This document shows, piece after piece, positions 34,552 through 46,859 of a DNA stretch of 64,000 nucleotides. Below the pieces are notes generated by a model. It had not been told where the DNA came from. It did not search any database and saw only the letters and a list, made by a program, of their open reading frames with translations. A program made the position numbers and the translations under genes. Source of the stretch: Adineta vaga (Eukaryota; Rotifera); contig CP075493.1 in the NCBI GenBank assembly GCA_021613535.1, positions 806,001 through 870,000 of the forward strand, read 5' to 3'. The number at the start of each line of letters is the position of its first letter. The stretch's first letter is position 1.

Positions 34552-35571
34552 TTAATTATGTGTTTGGTTTCGAAATATGATTCTTTCTTGTGTCGGATGG
34601 ATCAATGCAGCAACTTGAGTTCTTCTACGCCAAAAATATACATGATCTATTACTGCTCGACGAAAACGACTTGATGAGATCAGAAATGTATAACAACTTC
34701 CCTTAAAAAAAAAAGAATTAAATTAAAATAAAATAATTTTAAAAGTAAAAAGTTAATAACATACGACAAAATAAACATAAGTTAAAAGTGAAATAATCGT
34801 AAATGAAAATGATTCTTTGATTATTCTATCTGTATCTTTATATATTCCAGTTGTAATTAAATTATAAGTTACTTGAATAGCATATGGAGTTATTGTTGTA
34901 ATAACAAGTATTACTTGAATCAATGTCATTCGTGTTATTTGTCGATCAGCTGATTGTCGAATAAGAATTCTTCTCAAATTTATATGACGATAAGTTAAAT
35001 ATCCAAATATACTCATAATTAGAACTGGTAAAGTACTAATTAAACTAAGACTATATAAAGATAGATAAAAATTATAAATATTATTAGTAATTAAACAAGT
35101 TGAAGTAATTGATGATATATCAAGATATATAAAACAAGGAATTGAATGTAAAATACATAGAAAAATTGTAATAAATACAATACGATATGTCCATTTAATA
35201 TTACTACAACGACGAAGATGAATATTTTGTGATGTAACAAAGAATTGATCAATTGTTGCTAAAGATGAACAAGTAAATGACATTAAACCAAAAATACCAA
35301 TAAGAGATAATCGCATTTTACACCAAATAATTGATGTACGAGTTAAATCAATTAGAAAACCTGTACTAACAATTCGAGAAATAAGATTAATTAAAATATA
35401 AATTATATTTGTTATTGAAATAATTAGAAAATAAAATGTCGAAGGTGTTTTACGATAAGTACGAACACTTAAAAAAATGAAAATATTCATTCCATTACCA
35501 ATTATACCAATTATTATAAATAATAAACCAAGATAGATTGTTACTTGTTGTCCTATGTATACTAATGACAT
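34552..35571 (-). CDS. Orphan class A 7TM receptor, two exons
   Basis: Exon 1 is 35571-34765 and exon 2 is 34701-34552, with a 63-bp intron (GTATGT…TTAAG) in phase 0 in the TM7 region. The product is about 318 residues. TM1 has GIIGNGMNIFIFL (GN motif). The TM3 end is ATIDQFFVTS, so the DRY Arg is replaced by Gln. The Cys in CKMRLSL and in TSTCLIT can form the TM3-ECL2 bond, and TM6 ends TITPYAIQVTY (a P-containing helix). Exon 2 supplies GSCYTFLISSSRFRR and a basic tail. ATG 35571 begins just before TM1. The receptor at 41704-42748 has its intron at the same place, suggesting common descent. Confidence 0.87.
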
Positions 35572-36570
35572 TATACTCCAACGTGTTTGCTCTTTTGAAA
35601 GAAGCTTAAAAAAGAATGGCACTTTATTCAGATTTATATTGAAAAAAAGTACTTTCTAAAATAAGACAAAAAGTAAGCCTAAGGTTTCAATTGAATATTA
35701 ATCGATATAATTATGTATTCTAGTACTATTTTTATTATTTCCTCAAATGCTTTCTACAGTTTTTTACTTACAGCATTAAAGATAATGAATAATTTATTAT
35801 GAAATTGCGCAGAGAAAAAAAACCCAAATGCTTTGAATTAGAAGTGTTATTTTACTTTTTTCTTTCTCGTCGAGATGAGTCTTGTTTGTTTGTCTATTCG
35901 TACTTCCTTGTTTGATGTAAATATAAAAGGAATTATTTTTTTATGAAACTTAATTAATGAACAAATCTTCCAACTTTTAGTCAAATAAATGAATAATCCT
36001 GTTTTTACCAATGACATCATTCTAACATTGACATTGTAGTTTTAAAACGTATGTCAGAATCAGTGCTATCATATTTCGTGAAATTTGAGTTTTTATGACA
36101 CTTTAAAATTAACTTCACGACTTAAAATATTTCTTCAACAATAAGACCACAAAAAATAAATGTCGATAATACAGTACAAGAAAGATGTTATGACTTTATT
36201 CTTGTGTAATTTAAAAATTAATGAAATTGGGAGAAAAAATAATGAATTGAAGATTAAGTATGTTATGTCGTCCCTTTTTTGCAGATACAGTCGATATTTT
36301 CATTAATGTCCGGTTCTGACTATCAACCATACTATAATGGGTATGGATATTTAAATAGTAATGCTCTCACCCATACCCACACCCTCAAGATTGTTAAACG
36401 TCGTTTGATCATTTGTCTTCAATATACAACACTTTTATTATGTGTTGTTGAAGTCAATAAGAAGTTTAATAATAATCACTGATTCATTCATATCAATGAA
36501 AACATTTCTCAGAAGTTAAAAATAGATTTTTTTTTTCATTTCTTTTAAAGAAATATTACCATAATCCAAA
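35572..36570. other. Intergenic with telomere-like hairpin
   Basis: No gene supported. The short plus-strand frame at 36279-36482 runs through the hairpin at 36337-36389 and is not called. The space separates divergent-looking neighbours (receptor 5' end and F-box 3' end, both minus strand). Confidence 0.5.
36337..36389. repeat. Telomere-like inverted pair
   Basis: ATGGGTATGG at 36337-36346 is followed after a spacer by CTCACCCATACCCACACCCTCAAG ending near 36389, whose core CCATACCCA can pair with it. The C-rich arm is a degenerate array of CCCACA, the complement of TGTGGG, the telomere unit known from bdelloid rotifers. Confidence 0.65.
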
Positions 36571-38506
36571 TTACCACCATACAAATAATTCAGGATAGAT
36601 ATGAGCTGATTTATATTGGTGAGGTAAAGTTTTCAACATGACTAGCTCATTCAAATGATCAAAAAATTGTGTATCTGCATATGTCAATGATAAGAAGACT
36701 AAATCACGAGTGTTCTCATTGTTTTTATTCAGTAAAAACTGTAAGATTGATTCCACTTTGTTCCATAGTGTATCGATTGTAAGATGTTGCAAACGAGGAA
36801 ATAACATAACAAGTAATTTGACTTTCTCTAATGTACACCTTTGTCGACAAATCATATTTTTGATACTATTCGTCTTTGATACTGATTGAAATGTTTCACT
36901 TTGTTCGATACTTATCTTATTCTCCTCGTACAAAGACATTATTTGAAAAATTAATGTATGAAGATTTGGTATATAAGTTAGGAGTTCAATCAATTTTGAA
37001 AGAGGCAAATCATCACATTTGATAATCAAAGTTTGTAACTTTTGTAAATGTAAAATACGACCAAAACTAGTTGGAATCGATCGACAAGCATCTGCACAAA
37101 AATCATTTTTTATCGTGAGTTTTGTCGCATTTGGAAAATAATCGTTACATTTCTCCATGACTTTTTCATTCAGAATTTGAACATGATCAACTGACTTGAA
37201 AACGTTTCGAGTTTCATTTTCACAAATGATGTCGCTCAACCGATTACATACTGTATAATCTTTTCTTCTAGAAGACAAAACAAATATTTTCGATCTAATT
37301 GAACTGGAATAGATAAATACCTGCATGGATTTATTGAATAGAAAAATATTTCTTCTCCGTACTTTTTTTGCCTCAAACGACAATCGAAAAACCATTGTCG
37401 TTCAATCCAAAATGAAGACCGAAATCGATTAACTTGCTCGCCAAATGCAATATTTTCGTCATTACTAGAAAGAAACAATCTGAAAAACACATCAAAGATG
37501 CGTAGATTTGGTAAATGCATTGAAATTAATCGTTTCCATTCGTTAGCATCCAGAGTTCGTGTTATTGCTGAAATGTTTAAAATTTCAAGAAATAGAAAAT
37601 GATTGATAAAAAGTTCTTGTAACTCAATAAATGTTATAGTGTAATCTGACGTGAAAGAAACATGTGTCAAATTCTCCAAAGTATAGTAAGGTGGATTTGA
37701 TGAATTAGATCTAGAGGGTTGCGTTAGATCTACTTTCAAATGACGAAGATGAGGAACATATGATAGAAAACTATTCAACTGTTGTAAATTTATTTCATCG
37801 ACGATAATTAAATGTTCAATTAGACTGTAATCATTCGTGGTACATGGTGGTATATCTGCAGCATATAGATCCCATAATGACACTTTACAATATTTCAATG
37901 ACGGTAAACTAAATATCTTCTGATAGATAGAAGCTTCATACCAAAACTTGTCAATTGTTATGATAGTCAATAATGACAATTGTAATAATGATGTTAATTG
38001 ATCAAAAAGATTGTTCAAATACTTTGATTCGATATTTTCAAGGAAAAGTGATCGAAGAAATGTTTTATGCGATAATGCAAGTATGTCTTGATCAAACATG
38101 AAATAATTTTCAATTCTTAGAGTATGAATTCTTTGTGTATTAGGTATGATTATATCGTGATTGTAACGATTGAAACTTGTTTGAGACATCGGAAAGAGAT
38201 TGATCTTGAGTGGAAGAGTTGTTTGCATAAGAAGCGACCGAAATCGATAATTGAGATCAAAGAATCCTTTGTAAACATAATAATAATCGAGATATTCAAA
38301 TATCTCATAGATAAGTTCATTAGCAAGATGCTCAAATTGTGTGATACTTTTTGTTGAATCACTGACAAACAAAAGTAGAATTTCTATGGAATAATATAAA
38401 TTCATGTTACTCACAAATTCTTTGTCGTTGTTAATTGTTTTTTTTGGTCGTCTGCATTGTGCAAATCATCAAAACTATCAGTTCGACGACGTTTCGTTCC
38501 TTCCAT
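36571..38506 (-). CDS. F-box / LRR-like protein, three exons (about 609 aa)
   Basis: Exons 38506-38415, 38361-37321 and 37267-36571; introns of 53 bp each. Exon 1 gives a basic, Lys/Arg-rich start (MEGTKRRRTDSFDDL) that looks like a nuclear localisation signal. Exon 2 begins FEHLANELIYEIFEYLDYYYVYKGF, a clear F-box, followed by irregular leucine-rich repeats (LPLKINLF, LRHLKVDL, LEILNIS, LPNLRIF) and a conserved RSSFW…RQWFFD…FYSINPCR block. Exon 3 continues with LRR-like segments (LQKLQTLIIKCDDLPL, FPRLQHLTID) and ends FVWW. F-box proteins recruit targets to SCF ubiquitin ligases through Skp1; that role is inferred. Immediately upstream lies a decayed paralogue with the same intron positions. 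Confidence 0.87.
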
Positions 38507-38902
38507 CGAAAAAATGTGCGATGACTAATTGAAGTAAATTTCTGGTCAAAAAAGTCCAAATGACTAATTGATAATTGCCCACTTTCTTTTATTTCTTTAA
38601 TATAACACACAATGCGCAGGAGAAGAATTTCACTTCGTTATCGTTTTTGAGTAGATAACAATCTGACAAAATATTAAAATCAAAACATAAAGTGGACAAT
38701 ACGAGCGAATGATATTTTACAAATTGATTTTCTTAATCAAAAGTAAAAGATTAGAAATATTAATCATAATAATATTTAAATAGATGACATTAGTATAACT
38801 CAAAATAATTACATAATTTAAATTCAAATTGACATATCATCAAAGATATATTTGAAAAGAAACAATATATATATATATATATAAGATGAATTACGATCAT
38901 TA

Positions 38903-40796
38903 CTACCATAAATGCAAGTTCTTACCAGTGTGATTTGCTTTTTGATCAGAAGATATCGCTCCCAATTTGATCAGATTATTTAAATGCGCCAGATAAACTT
39001 TACTTACTGATGTAAAACATAATAATTCTAAATCCGGAGTATTCTCTTTATTATTATTCAGTAGAAATTCTAATATTATTTTCATATCTTTCATCAGGAT
39101 ATTAATTTGAAGATGTTGTAAACGAGGAAATAGTTTAGCCAGTAATTTCAGTTTATTAAATGTACAACGACGTGCAAAAGCAACATTGATAACACGATTT
39201 GTCTTTGATACTGATTGAAATATTTCACTCTCTTTGTAAAGAGACATTGTTTGAAAAGTTAATGTATGAACATTCGGTGTAGAAGATAAAATATTCATTA
39301 TTTTCGAAAGAGATAGATGATTACATTTGATATTTAATGTTTGCAGTTGTTGTAAAGGTAAAATACGATTAAGATTCGTTGTAAACGATCGACAAACAGC
39401 TGCAGAAAAAGCATCTTCTACAGTGAGTTTTGTTACATTTGGAAAATAATGCAAATATTTCTCCATAGCCTTTTCATTTGTAATGTAAAGTTGATTAACT
39501 GACTTGAAAACTTTTCCATATTGATCTGTATAATCGATGTTATTTAATTGATTAGATATTTTATAATTTTTGCGTCTAGAAATAAAACAAATGTTCTTAA
39601 TCTATATTTGAAATGTTATTAATAGAAATACCTATATGGATTTGTCGAATATATGATTCTAAATTCGTTGTATTTTGTTTCTTTTAATGATCGATAATCG
39701 AAAAACCATTGTTGTTTAGTCCAAAATGAAGAACTAAAAAGATTGAATTGTTTGTCAATTACTGATAATTGAATATATGTGAATAAACGTATTTGAAATT
39801 GAGCATTGAAAATGCGCAAATTTACTAAATAAGTTGATATTAAATGTTCCCATCTAGACGCATTTAGATAATCCAAATTTGCTGAAATATTTAAAACTTA
39901 AATTAAAGGAAAAAAATCGAATCTCGTATGATTACTTAGTTTGAGAGATACATGAGTTTAATACTTTAATACGGATGAAAATGATTTATTTGGAATTATT
40001 GCATATCCATGTAATAAATGTAATGATAAATGACGAAGGTGAGGTACATAAGAAAAGAATGCATCCAGTTGATCACAATATATTTCATGATTAATAATTA
40101 AGTACTCAATTGGACTATATTCATTGGTTGCCATTGGTAACATGCCAGTAAAATAACTCTCTCCTAATGATAATTTACAATATTTCAAAAAAAGGTAAAC
40201 GAAATATTTGTTGATAAAAAGGATTTTTATTCTTAATGATATCAAGAGTTGTGATACTGAGTGATGAGAGAAAGGGAAAAGTAATTAATTGATGAAGAAC
40301 ATTGTGGAGACATGTTGACCTGATGTTTTCAAGGATCAATGTTCGTAACGATGTTTTGTGTAATAATGCAACTATTTGATCATCGAATATGAAACAATTT
40401 TCAATTCGTAGAGTATCAATTCTTTGCGTATTCGGTATGATTATATCTTGATTGTAACGATTGAAAGTTGTTTGAGGCATCATGAAGAGATTGATCTTGA
40501 GTGGAACACTTGATTGCAGAAGAAGAGAACGAAATCGATAGTTAAGATTGTAAAAAGATTGGTAGATATGATAAAAATCCAGATATTCATAGATTTCGTA
40601 AATAATTCCGTTAGGAAGATTTTCAAAAACAGTCCTATTTTCATTTGAATCACTATAAAACATTTTGATCATTCATTATATGAACCAATTACATGGGTTT
40701 TTTTTACACTTACCATTTCGTTGTTACTGTTTCATCATTTTTGATTCTTTTATTTTCATCATATTTATCAAAACTATCAATTCGTTCACGTTTCAT
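38903..40796 (-). pseudogene. F-box / LRR-like paralogue, broken
   Basis: Same plan as the gene at 36571-38506. Exon 1, 40796-40714, starts MKRERIDSFDKYDENKR; exon 2 begins at 40652 and carries the F-box (FENLPNGIIYEIYEYLD). Exon 3 starts after an intron at about 39549-39602 placed exactly as in the intact gene. Lesions: an extra T in a T-run at about 40192-40198 shifts the frame after RLPF; there are stops after SSVLKY (39958-39960) and in the next block; and a short stretch between THVSL and VLNISAN is missing relative to the paralogue. The 3' exon (KYLHYFPNVTKLTVED… to LHLW) is intact. Inactive, but splice sites are still good. Confidence 0.85.
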
Positions 40797-41117
40797 TTTA
40801 AAATCTAAAATACATATTTCATACGAGAAGAAAATTCGATGCGTTGTACGTTTCGTTAATATGTTAACGTGTGAGGAAGGACAAAAAGGACAGATTGCTT
40901 ATTTTTTTTCCTCAATGATTCATCCATATTGGTAATTATGGTTGGAAATTATCGACAAACGTAAAGTATACGCATGACTAATTAACGTATTTCATAGAGA
41001 TAAACTATTCACTTAGTCTTTGACATTGTATATCGAAGCTATGTAGTTGTTGATTTGAATATTATTAAACTTAGACAAATTCTTTCATACTAATGAAAAA
41101 TCTGAAAGAATAAATAC

Positions 41118-41210
41118 CTATATGGATTTGTTGAATAGAAAATAATGCATTCACCATATCTGCTTGAACTATGTCGTTCATTCCAGAAAGAACTCGTTTC
41201 GAACTTTATT
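41118..41210 (-). pseudogene. Remnant of a third F-box paralogue (end of exon 2)
   Basis: Minus-strand translation reads SSFWNERHSSSRYGECIIF and then YSTNPYR directly before GTATTTATTC. It matches the conserved end of exon 2 and the donor of the two neighbouring F-box genes. Nothing else of the gene is left around it. The F-box cluster therefore had at least three members. Confidence 0.7.
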
Positions 41211-41703
41211 CGACAAAAGAAAAACGTTTAGTAGAGCAAGTATTAGCAAGAAAATAATATTAGATTGTGAAAGTAATTTTATTTTCTTCATCTGACTTCG
41301 ATGGACACTTTGGTTTCATTCTATGTCTGATGTTTTCCTTTACTGAAGTAGTATTCTTCTTTATTTTCCTTGTTGTGATTAAATAAAGAGTAGATTCAAA
41401 TCGAGAAAACTATGTGTTTTCTTTTATTACTTTCAAAACATTACAATGTTTCTTATTGCTCATAAAACGACTGTCAACCTTTGTTTTTACAATATTACTT
41501 ACCAGTTTTATATAATGTAAATATCAATGTTGATGGATTTGCAAGTATAGTTTCGGTCAACGTTTAACAAGACTACCATCAAAATCTACTTTTTCCAACT
41601 GTGAAATATTAAATTTTGTTGTATGAAATTCAATTTATTTAAAAATCTTTCAATATTTATAAAGTTAAATATCTGATATATCCTCATTGATTTTTATTGA
41701 TAG

Positions 41704-42748
41704 TTAATTAAAATAAAAGACACGACGAATATATTTGAATACTTGATAACATGTTAAAATAAATTGTTTTCGAAATGTTTTCGATGCTAATGTATAAAGA
41801 ATAAATGTTATCTAAAAGAAAAAGAAATCGAATAATAAATTAAAAAATAATTATACATACTGCACTATAAGTATAAATAAGAAGTAAACTAGTATTATTC
41901 ACAAATGCATCAATTGCATTTTGATCAGAAGTTTTTGTTTGAGAATTTGTTAATACTGAATAAAGAGGATTAATAGTACCGATCATACTTAAAAAAACAT
42001 AGAAAATAACTTGTAAAAGAGATAATTTAATTAGTTGCATTTCACGTCGACGACGATGGATACTCTGAGGTACTGGTTTTGCTACTACTACTACTACCGA
42101 TGGCACAGTATTTTGTGCAGCTATTTGAATAAAATGAGGACTGCGTATATTACGTAAAGTTAATATACTGAATACTACCATGATAATGAATGGAACAATT
42201 GCAGATACGGTAATTTGTATTGCATAAAATAATGCATAATCAGGATTTGATAGATTTGTACAACCACGTGTTTGTGATATTTGATAGCCAATAGGTGCAT
42301 GAATACTAAATAAAAGCCAAAATAAAGTACTACCAATAATAAGTCCGCGAATAGTACGTGGTGAACTAAGTCGTCGTATATTCGCATTTTTTGTTGTTGC
42401 AATCCATCGATCAATAGAAATTAAACATAAAAATTGTCGCATCAATCCCATACCAAATACAAAAGGATAATTTCGAATTTTACAAAGGATAGATATTGTT
42501 CGACCAAGATCATAACCAGTTGAATATATTATTATTCTTGTTATAGCTAAACTATTGAAAAAAATGATTTGAGCAATAGACATACCAATAAAATATTGTG
42601 AACATCGATTTAATCGTAAAGTATGACGTGAAAAGATAATTACATTAAAGATATTTCCTAATATTCCAATAATATAAATTGGTATCAAATAATAAAGCAC
42701 AAGATCAGTTGATAAATCTGATAATTGAGTAGCAAGAATTGTTGACAT
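41704..42748 (-). CDS. Orphan class A 7TM receptor, two exons
   Basis: Exon 1 is 42748-41861 and exon 2 is 41811-41704, with a 49-bp intron (GTATGT…TTTTAG) in phase 0 inside TM7; about 331 residues. TM1 has GILGNIFNVIIF, and the first intracellular loop RHTLRLNRCSQYF. The TM3 end is SIDRWIATTK (DRW). Cys in LCKIRNYP and RGCTNLSNPD fit the disulfide. The third intracellular loop is extended and contains a Val run and basic RRRREMQLIKLS before TM6; TM7 continues over the splice (YTYSA, then ITFILYTLASKTFRKQF). The TM3 and loop motifs are those of a peptide-type receptor fold seen in many lophotrochozoan orphans. ATG 42748 is used because the upstream in-frame codons lack ATG. Confidence 0.88.
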
Positions 42749-42769
42749 TGTACTATAAATATTTTTCAA

Positions 42770-43710
42770 AAAATGAAGATAATCGTGTCTTTAGACGAAT
42801 GACTTAATTTCAAATGTAGGAACTATACGACTTCTTTTAAATATATATAGAGAAGACGGATGTATGAATGGTTGATTGAATCTTTTTTCGTGAGATATAC
42901 AAATAATCACACATGAAATAATGTATGCGCATTAAATTTCTACGTACGAAGATTCTTCTAGAGCAAAAGAACTCTGATATTCATATGTACTCAGAATTAT
43001 TAAATATAAACATCGCATGAGAATGTTCAGACATGCGTATATGTCAATTACTGGAAGATTCTGAAAAAAAATGAACAAAGGTTTTCAATTAATGATGTTA
43101 ATTCATTTGGTGTGGAAGAAAAAAAAACCTTTTATATAAACACGAAACAATTTTAGTGAAAAAACGACATTTTTACATTGACATAGAATATTTTACTAAA
43201 ATGTTTTTTATTCATCTGGGGATGTGGATGGATGAGAAAAGAAAGAACACCCACACTCAAGATGTTGAATATGCCTATACGATAACGAAGATATAAAATC
43301 GATTGATACAGATCAAAGTTGAAAATGTACCTAATATATACATATTGAAAAGAACGCTTTGACAACAAATAAAAATACGTCATTTTCTCAACAACGCAGA
43401 AGTATGAATATCGTTGTTTAATGGTAAAACAAATGATTTTTTTCCATCTTTTATCAAATGTATACATATATCGTTAAAGAAAGAAAAATATGCTGCTGGT
43501 AATTCGTGTTTTTGATCTCGATTGATGTCAATAGAAAATCTATTCAATTTCTTTTTCTTCCTGACTATATATCCCACAATATAATTGAAAAAGATTATTC
43601 ATACGATTATAATTCAAAAGCATGATAAGTATTCTATTTAAATATAATATACTTTTTTGCATTAAATTGTTTGTTTTAAGTAGTGACACACTTTTGCCTT
43701 TCGTTTTGTC
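42770..43710. other. Intergenic with telomere-like hairpin at 43217-43262
   Basis: No gene supported. TGGGGATGTGGATGG at about 43217-43231 is paired with CACCCACACTCAAG at about 43248-43261. A minus-strand open frame at 43380-43577 has no ATG context or domain and is left out. Confidence 0.5.
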
Positions 43711-46421
43711 ATGATTAGGTTCATCAATACCTTATTTCTTCTTACTATTTGTTATCCTATCTCAAAGTGTCAATATGATTTGATCAATGTCAGTCCAGGT
43801 ACGAGAATGTCTGTTAATGACGATCTATATGTGTCTGCATCGAATGCTTTTCAAAATTTTGCTGTTCTTATGCATCCATTTAAAAATACGAGTATTGGTG
43901 GATCGATACTTTGTAATATGCATTATATTTCCAAAGATTATTTTGTTCATAGTGTCGCTGTTGCAGGAATTACTAAAAATAGTACAGATTCAAAACAATT
44001 TATATTTGTTTTTACTGGAGAGAGAATATCAACAATGATTCCACACGTATGTGTTGGTATGATTATAAAATCAACATGTGCTTGGTCTTATGCTTGTACA
44101 GATATGAGTGTAATTGGAGCACATCAAGAATATTTCTTGATTAGTGTTGATAAAAATGGTACTTATGCATATGGATTTACAAGTACATTTGTTTTCAAAT
44201 TGGATATTTATACGAATAAGATTCTATTAAATTTAACTACAAATGATGTTTGGCCATCGCAGCATTTTATTCCACGTGCTTTAGATATCGCTGATACATG
44301 GGCAGTAGTGGCTGGTTATGGATATACGACCTCCAATGTACTAACTTACGAAACACTTGGATGTTTGATAGATCTTTCTCAATTAATCAATGCATCTTGT
44401 GTATCCATTGCATCTGAATCAACGTATTTAATATCATCAAATATCATTTCATACAATGAACTTTATGAATTATCAGTTGCTATTCGTAATGAAAAGATTC
44501 TCATTGGATTACATCGTCTATCATCCGTAATAGTTCTTTATAATCTTGGATCATCATTGAATGTTACTCGTATACATTTATTATCTTTTCTTTCTTCATC
44601 TTCAGTTGGTCGTGTTGTTGATTGGGCTGATGATACAACAATGGCAATCTTAGTAGAGGATTCATATGAAACAAGTTGGTCTACAACAGAAATCTTTTTC
44701 TATAATGAAAATTCAGTCACAGTAACTTCACCACTCTTTACTTTTCCTAATAATCAACAAGTATTGGGAAGTCGTTTGTCACGTTCATCGTTCGCTCGAT
44801 TTGGTATTACTATAGGAGGTAACATGGGTATATTGACAGGTCATGCTGATGTCTTAATTATGCCTCTTGCTTCTGCTGGTTATGCTTCAAGGTGGATAGA
44901 TACCATCGAAAGAAGTTATGTATTCGTTTTTGAACCAAAACTTTGTATTGGTGGAACATATAAGAATCGTTCAAGTTTAGGTCCCTGTGAAGTCTGTTCT
45001 TCATATACTAGAAATCCTGGTACATTTCTTGATATAAATCTTCAATGTATACCATGTTCGAATAGTTCATCCAATTCATCCTGTTCACTTGCATCTCTAG
45101 TCGATATTGACTTGTCTACAATGCCTTCCTATAGTCAAGCAGTACCCTATCCTGAAACGACCGAAACTAATGATATTGAAGATCTTCTTATCAAGAATGT
45201 CTTTCAAATTGGAACAAATTCACATTGTTTACTGATTTCACCTCTTTTTTGGACAATAATCGTCGGTGTTTTATGTCTCTTATTTTTAACCTATATGCTT
45301 CTGACTCATTTATTCAATTGCAAATCATTTTTAAGATACAATGAAAAAGCGAAACTCATTTTTAAACATACAGATATTATTGGTGAAGGTGAAATGTGGT
45401 TAGGTGGATTAGCAACCTTTGCCATCATTGTTCTTATTGCTTTTGCTTATAAATTTTCTGCATCTTTCATTCGACGTTATCCAATCGAAGATTTATCTCA
45501 ACCAGCGACATTTGCTTGTGATGAATCATTAGTGAATGCACAATTTTCTACTGGTCTTGAACTTCTTGCTACGCCAAAATCGAAAGATGCTCAACCAATA
45601 TTTGATCTTCTTGATAAACAAATTCTTAATTTGACAGTTGAATTAATAAATACTGGATTTACATGTACTTCTGTTACAGCACAAGAAAATTTTATTGATT
45701 CAAAATATGTTACACTATACCAATCAATTGTAATCAATCAATAGAGATCGCAACAACATCAGTTACAGTAACATTACCAAGACATATAACAACAATACAA
45801 TTTAACATCACTGGTCCATTTTTTATTGGTACCATTCGTCTATGTATGCATGGGTATGGTGAAACAATATCGATGATGAGTCATACTTTACGTAAACTTG
45901 ATTTTTGTCAACTTTATACAGTTTCTACTGGAGTTATGGGTCGATTTACTTATATACCAATTGTATTTGTTAAAACAATTAATATGACACAAGCTCTGAA
46001 TCCAACAGATTCAACTGCATATTCTGGATTATGGACGCCAACATTTAGTTCTATATCATTTTCTGATGAAGATTATTATATTGAATATGGATATTATTTA
46101 CGATATACATCATCATTAACTATTCTTCAAGTAATGTTTGATGAACGTCCATTTTATATAAAAAATATCGAACAACCTATTGTTCGTACAGCTGAATTAA
46201 TCTTTCATTGTTTATTATTCACATCATTATGTATTGAATTATTTGCTTTTGCTTTTCTATTCGTTAAACTTTTTATTATTCCAATATGTCGGTGTTTGAA
46301 ACATTTATGGAACAAAACTATTCATAGAAATGTCAATCGAAAAATCAATCGTATTCAAGATGAATATGATTTTACAATAGATATTGAACTTGATTCAATT
46401 CAGACAATTACTGACTTTTAA
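43711..46421 (+). pseudogene. Large secreted-ectodomain, three-helix membrane protein with one frameshift
   Basis: Frame 1 (43711-45744) begins with a signal peptide (MIRFINTLFLLTICYPISKC). It runs through an ectodomain of about 480 residues with beta-propeller-like repeats, then a Cys-rich patch (CIGGTYKNRSSLGPCEVC and following CxxC pairs). TM helices lie near LFWTIIVGVLCLLFLTYML and WLGGLATFAIIVLIAFAY. The next part, to 46421, is in another frame and adds an ectodomain loop and a last TM (ELIFHCLLFTSLCIELF) with a basic/acidic tail. The shift is at about 45730-45742 inside an (ATCA)n microrepeat, so a 4-bp slippage explains it. Without the lesion the protein would be about 900 residues. 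Family not recognised; a decayed inverted paralogue lies at 55948-58312. Confidence 0.75.
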
Positions 46422-46859
46422 GTATTGATTCTTCTTCGTGCGAGCATATGACGAGAAAAGTTATTGAGATTATGATAAATTTTAAACAATAGTATATTAC
46501 ATTTACAATCTGACATAGAATGAAATGAATCTCTAATAAGTAAAAAAATCGCGCTTGTTTTTGTTAATCTAGTAGCTTTTAATGTCTATATGATTTATTG
46601 TATTTCTTTTCACTTGGAAGACTTTACTGACAATAGAGAAAAGATTGAAAAAATTTGCTACACTTGCCATGAAAAAAATAAGAAACTCACTGAATAATCA
46701 ATCATAACAAAGAAAGTAAACAACGTGTTTCAAATGATATGAAACTTTCACATTAGTAATTCAACAATATTGAAAGTTATACAAGACGTATGCACAAAAA
46801 CAATACAAAATCTATACAACTGTTAAGTTTCTAACACTAAACTTTGTATCCTATACGTT
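46422..46859. other. Intergenic, no feature seen
   Basis: AT-rich spacer between the membrane-protein gene and the ADP-ribosyltransferase gene, both on the plus strand. No promoter element can be assigned with confidence. Confidence 0.5.

Noticed and set aside
43153-43577. Two overlapping minus-strand frames
   Set aside because: One crosses the telomere-like hairpin and neither has a recognisable domain or convincing start.
45723-45740. A 15-bp intron (GTAATC…ATAG) to explain the break in the large membrane protein
   Set aside because: Far too short for splicing and, being a multiple of three, it would not restore the frame.
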